Shown: one piece after another, positions 37,833 through 46,653 of the stretch
Numbering within the stretch: the first letter of the stretch is position 1
Layout of the letters: every line of letters begins with the position of its first letter
Assembly (NCBI GenBank): GCA_026390435.1
Contig: JAPLFY010000141.1
Location: 1-56,422, forward strand
DNA: 56,422 nt
From: Pseudomonadota bacterium
GTDB taxonomy: Bacteria; Bdellovibrionota_B; Oligoflexia; Oligoflexales; CAIYRB01
Direction: 5' to 3'
The notes under the pieces: generated by a model
The model's input: the letters and a program-made list of their open reading frames with translations, nothing else
What the model was told of the DNA's origin: nothing
The model's database searches: none
Translations under genes and position numbers: made by a program

Positions 37833-38434
37833 CGAGCTCCCTGCTCATTCTCGTGAGCGAGGCCCTCGAAAAATGAGCTCTGGGCATTGAGCAGCGAGGC
37901 GCGGATCTGCGCGTTACCGCCGTTGGCTGTCGTTGCCTCACGAAGTTGGCGCTGGAGTTCAGCCTTGTTGACGGCCAATTTTGCGACGCAGCGAAGTTTC
38001 AGCACGCGTTCCCCAGATTCGTCGCTTTGCTCTACTTTTTCCCAGTAGCGTTGGGTAGTCTTAACACCGCTGAGCTTGGACTGGCTAAGGAAGGCAGTGA
38101 GGGCCTCGTAACCTGGATCGCTAGCCGCATCTCTCTCGTTGACCTGGCCGCTTGTTGAGATGTGCTCCTTGATATAGCGCGCCATGGAGGAGCGGCCATC
38201 CAATTCTGCCGCTTTCAAGCAAGCTTCTGTCCGACTGTTAGCTCCCATACTTACCTGGGAGACAAAGATGACATCGCTTGATTCCTCAGCCATAGCTATG
38301 GAGCCATCGGCCCATGCTGGGGTCTCACTTTTGTTCGCAATTCTTTCGATGACGCGGGATTCTTTGAATTCTTTTGTAGATGCCGTGACGCACCCCTGGG
38401 ACAGTAACGTGAAGGCGATGACTTGGCGTAACAT
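37829..38434 (-). CDS. LPP20-like exported protein, possible lipoprotein
   Basis: This 201-residue protein has a short hydrophobic leader (MLRQVIAFTLL) followed by C15 in LSQGC. That is an imperfect lipobox, since the -3 position is S rather than L. The body has PAWADG near residue 40, an alternating sheet-helix pattern (IFVSQVSMGANSRTEACLKA, then ELDGRSSMARYI) and a late LKLRCVAKL strand. This resembles the LPP20/FlgT-N-like fold found in envelope and flagella-associated lipoproteins. I start at ATG 38434, which has GGAG 7 nt before it; the upstream ATG 38452 has no ribosome site. Family assignment is by pattern only. Confidence 0.55.
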   Translation of the reverse strand: MLRQVIAFTLLSQGCVTASTKEFKESRVIERIANKSETPAWADGSIAMAEESSDVIFVSQVSMGANSRTEACLKAAELDGRSSMARYIKEHISTSGQVNERDAASDPGYEALTAFLSQSKLSGVKTTQRYWEKVEQSDESGERVLKLRCVAKLAVNKAELQRQLREATTANGGNAQIRASLLNAQSSFFEGLAHENEQGAR

Positions 38435-38485
38435 ATCGGTACTCCGACTCATTTTGTAGCGAGTAAGCGATGCAGCGTCCGCCCT

Positions 38486-38505
38486 AAAACAGACGCCGAA
38501 AGGCG
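38486..38505 (-). terminator. Weak intrinsic terminator after the TPR gene
   Basis: On the minus strand CGCC-TTTC-GGCG is followed by TCTGTTTT. It lies 29 nt after the TPR gene stop (38534) and before the LPP20-like gene. The stem is only 4 bp and the T-tract is interrupted. Confidence 0.35.
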
Positions 38506-38533
38506 ATTAAAATTCCGCTAACATAGCTAGTGC

Positions 38534-39148
38534 TTACTTCAATGATTCCAGCGCTGCTTTAGCTGTGGGGTCATTGGGATAAACTGCTAGTACGTTGTGA
38601 TACGCAGATTTTGCCTCGGTATTTTTCTTTAAATAGCCTAGGCAAACGGCCTTCTGCACTAAGAAGGTTTGATCACTGGGATACAGCTTAAGCATTTTCT
38701 TTGCAGTTTCCAGTCCATCATCGAACTTTCCAAGCATGATGTCCGCGCGAATCAGGTTCCAACTGGCAGCGTATTGATCCGGCGAGATAGCGAGAATCTT
38801 TTCCGATACGGTCGCTACATCGCTCCAGCGGGCCTTAGCTGCATAGACATTCATCAGGCCGAGAAGAGCTTCCACTGACTTGGGCTCTGCTTCTGTTGCC
38901 CTCGTATAATGTTCTAGTGCATTGGCAGTGATCCCAGAACTAAGGAACAGATAGCCTAAACGTAGATTCAGAATGTATGAATCAGGCTGTCTTTTCTGGG
39001 CCTTTGCGATAACAGCGACGGCGTCTTTGTAGTTGTGCCTTTGCTCAAATTTGTACGACTCGCTAAGTTCATCAGCGACATCAACGAAAGATGCAGCCTG
39101 GGCCGAAACTGGAGATAGAAGAGCTAAGCTAAGAAAAAATGATTTCAT
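38534..39148 (-). CDS. Secreted TPR-repeat protein
   Basis: This 204-residue protein has a clear signal peptide (MKSFFLSLALLSPVSAQA) and about four tetratricopeptide repeats. Helix pairs are marked by A-Y-x(n)-P patterns such as NLRLGYLFLSSG, ALEHYTRATEAEP, LGLMNVYAAKARW and AKSAYHNVLAVYPNDP. TPR arrays bind other proteins, so a periplasmic scaffolding role is likely. It starts 12 nt after the stop of the beta-barrel gene, with AGGAGTG upstream, so the two are co-transcribed and probably act together. Confidence 0.82.
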   Translation of the reverse strand: MKSFFLSLALLSPVSAQAASFVDVADELSESYKFEQRHNYKDAVAVIAKAQKRQPDSYILNLRLGYLFLSSGITANALEHYTRATEAEPKSVEALLGLMNVYAAKARWSDVATVSEKILAISPDQYAASWNLIRADIMLGKFDDGLETAKKMLKLYPSDQTFLVQKAVCLGYLKKNTEAKSAYHNVLAVYPNDPTAKAALESLK

Positions 39149-39160
39149 CTGCGATCACTC

Positions 39161-40339
39161 CTAAAAGAAAAAAGTGCCGTTAAGTCCGAGTGCAGTCACA
39201 CTAGCCGTAGAATTAGTCGAGGTATTCTCAAGACTATCCTTGGCATAAAATAAGCCAATAGTAGCACTAGTCTCGTAGAAGTAATCTAGGGACAGCTTTT
39301 GTCCACCTTTGTGAACAGTAGAATTGCTCCAGACCACTAGACCATCGCCTAGGACAGCAAACACCTGCTCGCCAGACCAGGTCGATAGTGCGAGAGATAT
39401 TGGTGATAAAGTATAACGGAGCCCGATCTCCGTAGATGTATATGCTGACTTAAATGCTGTGACTGTTGGGTATTTAGACTTACTAAAGGTCATTTGCGGC
39501 GTAATGTTGTGATACTTCAGGTCGAGGCCAAGCAGTCCCCAATCAAAGGCGTTGCCAAAGGCCGTAGAGAAATTGCCAGTCAGCTGATTTACATCCAGAT
39601 TAGCTGGATAATATTTCGGATATTTGCTCATAGCATAAGTGACGCCAACCTGCGTCATGTCGTGAAACCAGCGAGCTCCCGCGATGATGTTGGATGCACC
39701 AGCAAGCGTCGACGCTGACGATGATTGCGTACGGTAGCCGAGTTTAACACCAATCGCATCGATAAACCGTTGCTCAGCAACAATAAGCATCTGGGTTTGA
39801 CTGTAGTCGGAGCCGTCGACTAACTTGATCGAAGCGGGTTCGTAGTCGACAGTAACTGAGGTAGACACAGTGTTGTAGCTGGCCATCAAGTCATAAAAAT
39901 AGCCGTCCTTCAAGCTTTGGTCACCAGAGAACGTTAGACTGCCTGCGACAGCACTAATGCTCCATGGTTTAGGTGCTGGAACGGAGGAAAGTCTTTCAAT
40001 TAGCGCCTTAAGTGTGGCACCCTGATTAGTTGGCAAGGACCTAGGGTTGATCCGACTAGCCGTCTCGTAGCTAAGGGAATAGTCGCCTAGTTTGTCCTGA
40101 CATTGCGCGATGTAGAAATTCGCGGTATCTGCCTCGGGTCCGCCAATCTTTGCCACGCCAGCGAGTTCAAGCATGGCTTCGACGCAGTGATCGCGCTCGA
40201 TCTCCTTCTTTGCTCGAGCGATCGAGGATTTTTTTTCAGCCTCAGTCATGGTGCGAGCATAAACACTGCCGCCCAAGACTAGACCGACACCTATTGGTAT
40301 TAGGCGACATGCGAGCAGCACAGACCTCAGGCATCTCAT
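39161..40339 (-). CDS. Outer-membrane beta-barrel protein with helical N-terminal domain
   Basis: This 392-residue protein has a signal peptide ending VYA. A helical, TPR-like segment (about 30-115, with CVEAMLELAGVAKIGG) is followed by about 270 residues of alternating aromatic/polar strands ending in NGTFFF, the usual terminal signature for BAM assembly. I start at ATG 40339, with AAGGA 8 nt before it; an in-frame TTG at 40357 has no ribosome site. It heads a two-gene unit with the TPR protein. The 94-nt gap before it, after the UT-M23 gene, shows no clear terminator. The function is unknown; it could be a transporter or a secretion channel. Confidence 0.72.
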   Translation of the reverse strand: MRCLRSVLLACRLIPIGVGLVLGGSVYARTMTEAEKKSSIARAKKEIERDHCVEAMLELAGVAKIGGPEADTANFYIAQCQDKLGDYSLSYETASRINPRSLPTNQGATLKALIERLSSVPAPKPWSISAVAGSLTFSGDQSLKDGYFYDLMASYNTVSTSVTVDYEPASIKLVDGSDYSQTQMLIVAEQRFIDAIGVKLGYRTQSSSASTLAGASNIIAGARWFHDMTQVGVTYAMSKYPKYYPANLDVNQLTGNFSTAFGNAFDWGLLGLDLKYHNITPQMTFSKSKYPTVTAFKSAYTSTEIGLRYTLSPISLALSTWSGEQVFAVLGDGLVVWSNSTVHKGGQKLSLDYFYETSATIGLFYAKDSLENTSTNSTASVTALGLNGTFFF

Positions 40340-40433
40340 AGTCGGAATCCTTATCAAGGTTTACATTCGTTACGTTTATTAAAGCATAGTTTCAGAAAAT
40401 ATTTTTGGTATCCACGTTAAGATTAACTACTTC

Positions 40434-42548
40434 TTAAATTTGGCAGTAGGCCTCATCGCCGATCCGTATGGACTTAATCCCGAGGATCGGGTCGAGTTTT
40501 GCCTCACTAGTATATTTCTTGCCATTGAACCTGACCTGTCCCGACACAGTAGTGCCTGACATATCCAGTTTGTAAATGCCTTTGGGATTCGCCTTAATGC
40601 CAAAAATACGTCCAATTTGCAGCACCCAGCAGTATGGTCCCCTCCAGGCGAGATCTATAGGGTAATGGTCTGTAAAGGTGAGCTCGTGGGAGTATGTGAG
40701 TGGTACTCGCGGAATACAGGCAAAAATCTTGGCTAGAATGGACTTCATATTTCCGTCAAAGTCGTAAAAATAGAAGACACTTTCTTGGATCCAAAAATAT
40801 AAGCGAGATCCATTCCCATCGCATAGATAACTACGGCCCGAGAGAGGATCTTTCGCCGATGTTATGGTGACTGGCTCCCCTGTAGTCTTTCCCTCTTTGC
40901 ATAAGCGACTAAATAAGAAGCGCCGACCGGAAGGCCATACAAAGGCATAATCCAGAGCCCGGTTTCGTTTGAACGGCTGTATAACAGCGTTTTTAAGTGG
41001 TACCGCGTGATATCTTAAGTGACCATCTACGAGAAAGCTTGCGATGCGAAATGGCAGTGTCTGTGAGGCAAAATAAGGCGTGAGTTGAACCTGTACATGC
41101 AGATGAGGCTGGGCTGAGTAGCCGCTGTTGCCGCACTGCGCTAGCAGCTGTCGTCCAGACACATAGTCGCCGATTTTAACGCTGACGGAATTCCTCTTAA
41201 GATGGCAAAGCGATACATAGCAGCCCGCATCGCTGCGGATGATAATGAAATTACCCCAATTCTTCTTTTCGTTTAGGCCACCAATCAGGTTGTCATCTTG
41301 GGCCTGTTCAATAGCCACTACGTAGCCAGAGCAGGGCGCCAAAACTTCTGCTCCGAACCCGTGGTAATGACTTAACTCCAGTCCATTCTCTTCAAATTGT
41401 CGCCCGTCAGTACCAACTTTGACAAAGTCCATTGCATATTGCCAAGGTCCTTGGTGGGTCTCGGTGCCGGCGAAACCCTGAGTGACTTGCCAGCTTCCGT
41501 CAAACGGCAGATCGATGGCGTGATCTGGGTAGCCAAATCGGTCACGGCGAGCGCTGAGTTTTTCGTAGGATTCTTCCGGAGTGCGTCCAATGAATAAATT
41601 GCGCCATTTAGATTGGTAATAAATGAGCGCCTGCATCAACCCAATGACCACGATGTTAAACGGTGCAGCTGACGGTCGGACGCCGAACATGGACAGAGAC
41701 TGACTCAGTCCGTCATAAAACAGCACCGTTAAAATTACGGCCAGTGCCCCTATGACTATGGACGTAATGGATGGGGTGAGAAACACCGTCGAAATGAGAG
41801 TGCCAGCGAAGATATAGTTGTAGGACTCAGGATTGGCCACGGCATCGTGCCATATTCCCGACTTTAGAAACTGCAGAGATACCCCTAGAAGAAAGCTCAG
41901 AAACATCGACAGAAAAAGTAGGCGCGAGTAAGCCAGGATAATCAGCGCTAGGGCAGCCCCGATCCAAAAATTACTCTGAAAAACCACGTACGCCATGGCA
42001 AAGCAAAAGCCTTTGATGAGCTCGGGTACAGCGCTAGGTCCCCAGTAGGCGTCCGCCTGGTGAAATATCGTCATTTGATAAATATGATCGTAACGAAGCG
42101 TCGCCAGTGAGAGAAAAATATTCGCGAGGGCAAAAGGCAGGGACATCACCGGCAGCTGTAAGGGGGTTGCCACTCTAGTGATGGTAATGGTTAGGAGTAA
42201 GGTCCCGATGGATACTGCCGTGAGCAGAGGCAGGGTGCTCCACTGCAGCCTGAATACATATCCAACAGATAAACCGATTAGAATCACATTCCTGAGATAG
42301 GTGTTATTCCACTGATATGCCTTGCGGATCCCGAGGCCATAGCCAAAGGCTAAAGCGATCAAAAGTGAAAGCAGTCCCGACAGACCTACATTTGGGTGAA
42401 TGAAGGTTAGAGCCGCAACTACACCACCGAATTTCCAGTCATCGACGACGAAAATCTGTGCATAGGCACTGAATAGTTGTTGCACAGATACAGTCACGGC
42501 GCGTATCGCGGGCAACTTAAATCTACCGACACCCACGAAGGCCCCCAT
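40434..42548 (-). CDS. Urea-transporter-like permease fused to M23 (LytM) peptidase
   Basis: This 704-residue fusion has an N-terminal part (about 1-320) with the two internally related hydrophobic halves of the urea transporter (UT) family. The signs are SAYAQIFVVDDWKFGG with HPNVGLSGLL, LPVMSLPFALA, and AYVVFQSNFWIGAALALI. UT proteins are channels for urea or small amides. The second part (about 340-490) is an M23 zinc endopeptidase with H365 and D374 (THQGPWQYAMDF), H449 and the HxH at 482-484 (PHLHV); all expected ligands are present. The last 200 residues are a beta-rich domain I cannot name. It is the last gene of the PqqD/ATP-grasp/decarboxylase cluster, 8 nt after the decarboxylase. 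No strong ribosome site is seen, so translation may be coupled. Confidence 0.82.
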   Translation of the reverse strand: MGAFVGVGRFKLPAIRAVTVSVQQLFSAYAQIFVVDDWKFGGVVAALTFIHPNVGLSGLLSLLIALAFGYGLGIRKAYQWNNTYLRNVILIGLSVGYVFRLQWSTLPLLTAVSIGTLLLTITITRVATPLQLPVMSLPFALANIFLSLATLRYDHIYQMTIFHQADAYWGPSAVPELIKGFCFAMAYVVFQSNFWIGAALALIILAYSRLLFLSMFLSFLLGVSLQFLKSGIWHDAVANPESYNYIFAGTLISTVFLTPSITSIVIGALAVILTVLFYDGLSQSLSMFGVRPSAAPFNIVVIGLMQALIYYQSKWRNLFIGRTPEESYEKLSARRDRFGYPDHAIDLPFDGSWQVTQGFAGTETHQGPWQYAMDFVKVGTDGRQFEENGLELSHYHGFGAEVLAPCSGYVVAIEQAQDDNLIGGLNEKKNWGNFIIIRSDAGCYVSLCHLKRNSVSVKIGDYVSGRQLLAQCGNSGYSAQPHLHVQVQLTPYFASQTLPFRIASFLVDGHLRYHAVPLKNAVIQPFKRNRALDYAFVWPSGRRFLFSRLCKEGKTTGEPVTITSAKDPLSGRSYLCDGNGSRLYFWIQESVFYFYDFDGNMKSILAKIFACIPRVPLTYSHELTFTDHYPIDLAWRGPYCWVLQIGRIFGIKANPKGIYKLDMSGTTVSGQVRFNGKKYTSEAKLDPILGIKSIRIGDEAYCQI

Positions 42549-42556
42549 AAAACCGA

Positions 42557-43966
42557 TCAGGAAACGTTGCGACTCTTAAAGCCTAAAACTGTGGCCTGTT
42601 TTTGCTGGAGATCTTCCGGCAATACTTCTAGGTTTTCGACGGCTTCGAGGTTCTCTTTATGGCGAATCAGGTCTACTTTGCCGTTTTTTCTGACCAAGAC
42701 AACGGCCGGCCTGTACTGGATGAACTGCATCCATTGCGTGACGTTGTAAGCACCGACTGGTGACAGCACGAGACGCTTTCCGACTCTTAATGGAGGGAGC
42801 ATCAAGCTGTTGTCGATTACGTCAATGTTCATACAGAGAGGTCCAAAGAGGACGGCGGGTTCGAGAAAGGAACCCTCGTCACCGTCCAGTTCAAAAACCG
42901 GGCGATACCATGTCGACGTATAGAGCAGGTTGACACCGGCATCTAGTACATAAGCACGCCTTGCATCTGGTAGTAGCTTGCGCGAAATTACCGAGGTAAT
43001 GAGGAATCCTGCTTCATCGATTAAATGCCGCCCAGCTTCCAAAACTAATGTCGGGAGTTCTGAGTCAGCGAAAATCCTTTTGAGGCAGCTAGTGATGGCG
43101 ATCGCGTATTCGGAAATGTTAGGCACAGCGACTTCTGGAGACTGGTAAACACCTTTTAAATGGCTCTTAGACGGGAATCCGCCGCCCATATCGATATATT
43201 TTAGGCGAACGCCGGTGTCACTTTCGATCTCCAGAAACAAGTTAGCCATTTTTTCTGCGGCGATTTCGTACGCCTGGACGGAAAGCATGAAGGTACCTAT
43301 ATGACAGTGGATACCTTCGAACTCGATGCCGGGAGCCTTGGCTAGGCGGCGTGCAGCATCCATAGCCTGTCCGCTCTCTATATTGAGGCCAAATCTACTC
43401 CACTGCGGATAAACGCCCGTGTTCATATTGACGCGCAGGCCTACCCTTGCCGTGAGCTTGATCTCAGTCGCTATTGCTTCGATCTGGTAGATCTCGTCCA
43501 TGCTGTCCACATGGATGACAGCTCCCTCTTCGATCGCGCGTTTCAATGCCGCTTTAGGTTTATACGGGCCATTGAAGATGATTTGATCGCCAGGTACTCC
43601 AAGGGCGCGCGCCTTCTCGTACTCAAAGTCACTAACCACTTCTGCAATGGCACCTTCTTCGTGAAAGATAGCGCAGATGGCTTTTAGATAATTTGTTTTG
43701 TAGCTCCATCCAAAGACCATCTTTGGGTAAAACCGCTTAAATACCTCAGTATAATTGGTGAAGGCATTCCTAATGGCGTCTTCAGAGAAGACAAAAAGTG
43801 GAGAGCCATACTTTTGCGCTAGTTCAGATACGGGCACTTTGCTGATCGAGGTTCGAACCGGCACAGAATTATTTGACGCAGCTCCATGCTTTGCGTAAAG
43901 CGGTCCGCCTAGCTTTACCATGGACGGTTTGGAATATGGCCGAGTCAATTTTTTGTTCTGTTTCAT
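42557..43966 (-). CDS. Fold-type III PLP-dependent decarboxylase (LysA/ODC-like)
   Basis: This 469-residue enzyme belongs to the alanine-racemase-fold decarboxylases (diaminopimelate, ornithine, arginine and related). Visible residues are the PLP lysine K90 in FGWSYKTNYLKA, H222 in CHIGT, the phosphate-binding glycines in DMGGGFP (259-265), EAGR (310-313, usually EPGR), C378 and D382 in GPLCMNID, and GAY (405-407). A basic 45-residue N-terminal extension precedes the catalytic fold. Its place between an ATP-grasp ligase and a permease-peptidase, away from lysine genes, suggests a specialised role, perhaps decarboxylating an amino acid or a carrier-bound product. It could still be the cell's DAP decarboxylase. 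It starts 52 nt after the ATP-grasp gene. Confidence 0.88.
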   Translation of the reverse strand: MKQNKKLTRPYSKPSMVKLGGPLYAKHGAASNNSVPVRTSISKVPVSELAQKYGSPLFVFSEDAIRNAFTNYTEVFKRFYPKMVFGWSYKTNYLKAICAIFHEEGAIAEVVSDFEYEKARALGVPGDQIIFNGPYKPKAALKRAIEEGAVIHVDSMDEIYQIEAIATEIKLTARVGLRVNMNTGVYPQWSRFGLNIESGQAMDAARRLAKAPGIEFEGIHCHIGTFMLSVQAYEIAAEKMANLFLEIESDTGVRLKYIDMGGGFPSKSHLKGVYQSPEVAVPNISEYAIAITSCLKRIFADSELPTLVLEAGRHLIDEAGFLITSVISRKLLPDARRAYVLDAGVNLLYTSTWYRPVFELDGDEGSFLEPAVLFGPLCMNIDVIDNSLMLPPLRVGKRLVLSPVGAYNVTQWMQFIQYRPAVVLVRKNGKVDLIRHKENLEAVENLEVLPEDLQQKQATVLGFKSRNVS

Positions 43967-44018
43967 AAGTCATCGTCCAAGGATTAAGTGAGCGAAAAAA
44001 GCAGCAACCGCAGATTGC

Positions 44019-45041
44019 TCAAACTGAGCTGGCTAATTTAAAGAACTTACTGATATCAGTAACTATTTCATAGGTATAGCGGACGAAGTATTTTCCGACC
44101 GGATATTCCGACGTTCGCCCTACGTCTCTTCCTTGCATAAGGCGTAGCAGCCGCTCCGGGAGGTTAATGCCGACGCCAGTAGCGAAGTAGACCCAGGCTG
44201 GAAACCGCGGATTGATCTCAATCAGAAAAATATCTTCACTATTTTGAATGCACTCAAGCTCAAACGGACCGCGCCATTTTGTATGGCTGACAAAGCGCTC
44301 GGCTAGTTCGTTTAAGGCGGGGTGATCAATCGTCACGCCTGTCCAGATTTTACCAATCGAAGTGGTCATTAACTTCTTGATAGCAACACTGCCGCAAAGT
44401 CCGCCTTCACCATCGCCGAGTCCGACCAAATTAATTTCGATACCAGATACCGGTTTCTGCAGCAGAATGGGCAGGCCCCAGTCAGCAGATATCTCGATAA
44501 ATTTGTGGACTGCATCCTGTAAGTTATAGGCAGCGCTCGCCTTGTAATAGCGTCCCTTCACAAAAATCGGCCAATCCGGGTCTTGGGCAGCGAATTCCTG
44601 TAGTTCGTCTATCGAATTAACGAGGGTTGTTTCTGGATATTTAATAGCTATATCAGCGCAAAGCTTGATGAGCTTTTCTTTGCTTCGCAAAGAAAATTGA
44701 TCCTCGGTCGGGAGGAAGGTTTTAATTCCCAGCTCACTGAGTTGATTCTGATGTTTAATATAGAGGGGTAGTTCGACATCTAAGCACGGGATAACAGCTT
44801 CAATTTCGTGGATTTTTTTCACATGGGCAAGTGCTTCACTAAGAGCGTTCCACCCTTTAGTCGGATACGGCATCCGATGCACGTGATCAATCATAAAGTC
44901 CATGTAATTGCCGGGATCATGGGCGTCGTAAGTTAGCCCGACAATGAGGCTGGCCGCCCCGGATTCTCTCAAACTACGGGCGACGGGAACCCCAGGTCCA
45001 GGATTGTCGGTCGCGTTCATGCCTGAAATGGCTACATGCAC
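44019..45041 (-). CDS. ATP-grasp ligase (CarB-like)
   Basis: This 340-residue protein has an N-terminal Rossmann-like part (MHVAISGMNATDNPGPGVPVA) that resembles the pre-ATP-grasp domain. Next come the ATP-binding half with SKEKLIK and PIFVKGRYYKA, the glutamate-rich metal/ATP site (FELECIQN), and the IEINPRFPAW signature. ATP-grasp enzymes join a carboxylate to an amine or thiol through an acyl phosphate. The start is GTG, with GGAG 10 nt upstream inside the PqqD-like gene's end; the two genes are 2 nt apart. The tight link to a PqqD-like protein suggests a peptide or carrier-bound substrate. The substrate is unknown. Confidence 0.87.
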   Translation of the reverse strand: MHVAISGMNATDNPGPGVPVARSLRESGAASLIVGLTYDAHDPGNYMDFMIDHVHRMPYPTKGWNALSEALAHVKKIHEIEAVIPCLDVELPLYIKHQNQLSELGIKTFLPTEDQFSLRSKEKLIKLCADIAIKYPETTLVNSIDELQEFAAQDPDWPIFVKGRYYKASAAYNLQDAVHKFIEISADWGLPILLQKPVSGIEINLVGLGDGEGGLCGSVAIKKLMTTSIGKIWTGVTIDHPALNELAERFVSHTKWRGPFELECIQNSEDIFLIEINPRFPAWVYFATGVGINLPERLLRLMQGRDVGRTSEYPVGKYFVRYTYEIVTDISKFFKLASSV

Positions 45042-45043
45042 GG

Positions 45044-45286
45044 TTATATCACTCCGTTGATGCGCAACATTTGCATGAATTCTTGGGTGTCCGTTTCAGC
45101 TTCATAGAGCGGGATCTCATAAGTTGCTGCCAGCGTGCGTGCCGCCGCATCTTCTGATTGCCCCTTTTTTAGTTCCGTCAAAACTAGTCGCGCCGTGTCG
45201 TTGAGTTGATAGGTCTCTCCAGTCCGCGGATCAAAACAGAATCCCTCGTCATTTGTGGCGAGCTGCATCAGACGGCTATGAGTCAT
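45044..45286 (-). CDS. PqqD-like small peptide-binding protein
   Basis: This 80-residue protein fits the PqqD fold: GFCFDPRTGETYQLNDTARL, then VLTELKKGQSEDAA, then a C-terminal helix ending FMQMLRINGVI. PqqD relatives bind precursor peptides and present them to modifying enzymes. No radical-SAM enzyme or obvious precursor peptide is next to it, which is unusual; an ATP-grasp ligase follows after 2 nt. I start at ATG 45286, with AGGTGGAG just before it, rather than GTG 45295, which lies inside that site. Confidence 0.78.
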   Translation of the reverse strand: MTHSRLMQLATNDEGFCFDPRTGETYQLNDTARLVLTELKKGQSEDAAARTLAATYEIPLYEAETDTQEFMQMLRINGVI

Positions 45287-45340
45287 GGACTCCACCTTTG
45301 TGTAATTTTTTTATAATGTTACTCGATCACTCTGCGTCTA

Positions 45341-45367
45341 GCAAATGGATCGTGTTTAGCCATTTGC
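45341..45367 (-). other. 8-bp perfect inverted repeat after the FadL gene
   Basis: GCAAATGG and CCATTTGC flank an 11-nt loop, 5 nt after the FadL stop and 54 nt before the PqqD-like start. No T-run follows on the minus strand, so it is not a standard terminator. It could partly uncouple the porin from the downstream cluster or protect the porin mRNA's 3' end. Confidence 0.45.
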
Positions 45368-45372
45368 AGGCG

Positions 45373-46653
45373 TCAGAATGCGAAATTTGCGCCCACAGTC
45401 AGGGAGGTCATGCTAAGTTGAAAGGTGCCGGACTGAGCATATCCCGACGGAATGTCTTTAGTGCCGTTGAGTGACATCGCGGCTACCTGTATCTGACGTC
45501 CAGACCCAAGTTGATAGCTGTATCCAGCAGCGAAAATCATGCGCGGGATTGCCTCTAGTTGACCGAGTTGAACTCCTCCAACCTGGCGTGGAGCTTGTTC
45601 GGCCGGCACTACGTCGCCGTTGCCCATATTGCCGTCATCTTTTGCGACTGATATCTGGAGCATGTGGCTGCGTCGCATCCAGTATTTGATGCCCATTGCG
45701 ATATTGTTGGTGCTCTTAAGATCTATGGTCGGCGCGTCAGTGCCGAGTCCGTGTTTCAGCACCCCGCGGCCTGCCGCCCACATCTCCCGTACATAATCTA
45801 GAAACAGTCCTACGGGCCCAAAGCGAGTTTCAAAGCCTAGTCCCAAGGTTGCAGGGTCATATCCTCTGCCTTCGAATGGTTGCAATTCCAGTGAGTCGGG
45901 GCTGTTTCTGGGCGCTACGTTGACAGCTAGTGTGCCTGCGTAGGTTCTTTTTGCCGCGGTCTTATAGCTTGCGGCTATGTTGGTTGCAGCTCCAATATTG
46001 CCGCGCAATCCGATATTTAATTGTGCCGATTTGCCGGCGTAGCTGGCCTCAATGATCGTGCGATCAGTGCCGGCGTTTTTTGTCGAGATGGAAGTTCTCT
46101 CACTGGAGTAAATGATGCCAGCGCCCGCCTCTACATTGTCGAAGAGTTGCCAGGCAACGCCGGTAGCTACTCGGCCTAAAACCTGTTTTTTTGCGACATC
46201 TAGTGCTTGAAATATCCCTGGGGTGAGCTCAATTGGCACACCGTAGTCAATTTGCGCTGAGCCAGTACCGTACGGGACTGCCGCTATGCCAAAAGCCAGG
46301 TCAGGTCTGGGCCGCCAAGCGATGCCGGCACTAGCCATGGGCGTCTTGATGTTGAGTACAGCGGATTCAAAGGTTTCGGTGTCACTGTTCTGGTAGGCAT
46401 AAGTGACATTCGCGACGGAAAGGTCAGCTTCAGGCTGTATTCGTTCTGACAGCAGCAAATTGGCTGGATTAAAGAATAATGCAGTAGCGCCACGCGATAG
46501 CGTTTGACCCGCACCTGCAGAGGCTTTGGCTTGGATACCCGGAAAAATGATATCCGAGGCTAGTGCCGGGTTGCCAGTCACCGCGCAGCCTAGACCTACG
46601 GCAAGGCTGCGTAGCACGCCGATTTTCCATAATCTGAGCGAATTGAATTTCAT
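45373..46653 (-). CDS. FadL/OmpP1/TodX-family outer-membrane transporter
   Basis: This 426-residue protein has a signal peptide ending near NPALAS. The FadL hallmark ASAGAGQTLSRGATALFFNP then starts the hatch region (about 44-63), and a long run of amphipathic strands ends in VGANFAF. FadL proteins import hydrophobic compounds such as fatty acids or aromatics across the outer membrane. It lies 86 nt upstream of the PqqD-like gene in the same direction, so it may be the first gene of that cluster, though an inverted repeat lies between them. Upstream it is divergent from the metallopeptidase gene. Confidence 0.88.
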   Translation of the reverse strand: MKFNSLRLWKIGVLRSLAVGLGCAVTGNPALASDIIFPGIQAKASAGAGQTLSRGATALFFNPANLLLSERIQPEADLSVANVTYAYQNSDTETFESAVLNIKTPMASAGIAWRPRPDLAFGIAAVPYGTGSAQIDYGVPIELTPGIFQALDVAKKQVLGRVATGVAWQLFDNVEAGAGIIYSSERTSISTKNAGTDRTIIEASYAGKSAQLNIGLRGNIGAATNIAASYKTAAKRTYAGTLAVNVAPRNSPDSLELQPFEGRGYDPATLGLGFETRFGPVGLFLDYVREMWAAGRGVLKHGLGTDAPTIDLKSTNNIAMGIKYWMRRSHMLQISVAKDDGNMGNGDVVPAEQAPRQVGGVQLGQLEAIPRMIFAAGYSYQLGSGRQIQVAAMSLNGTKDIPSGYAQSGTFQLSMTSLTVGANFAF

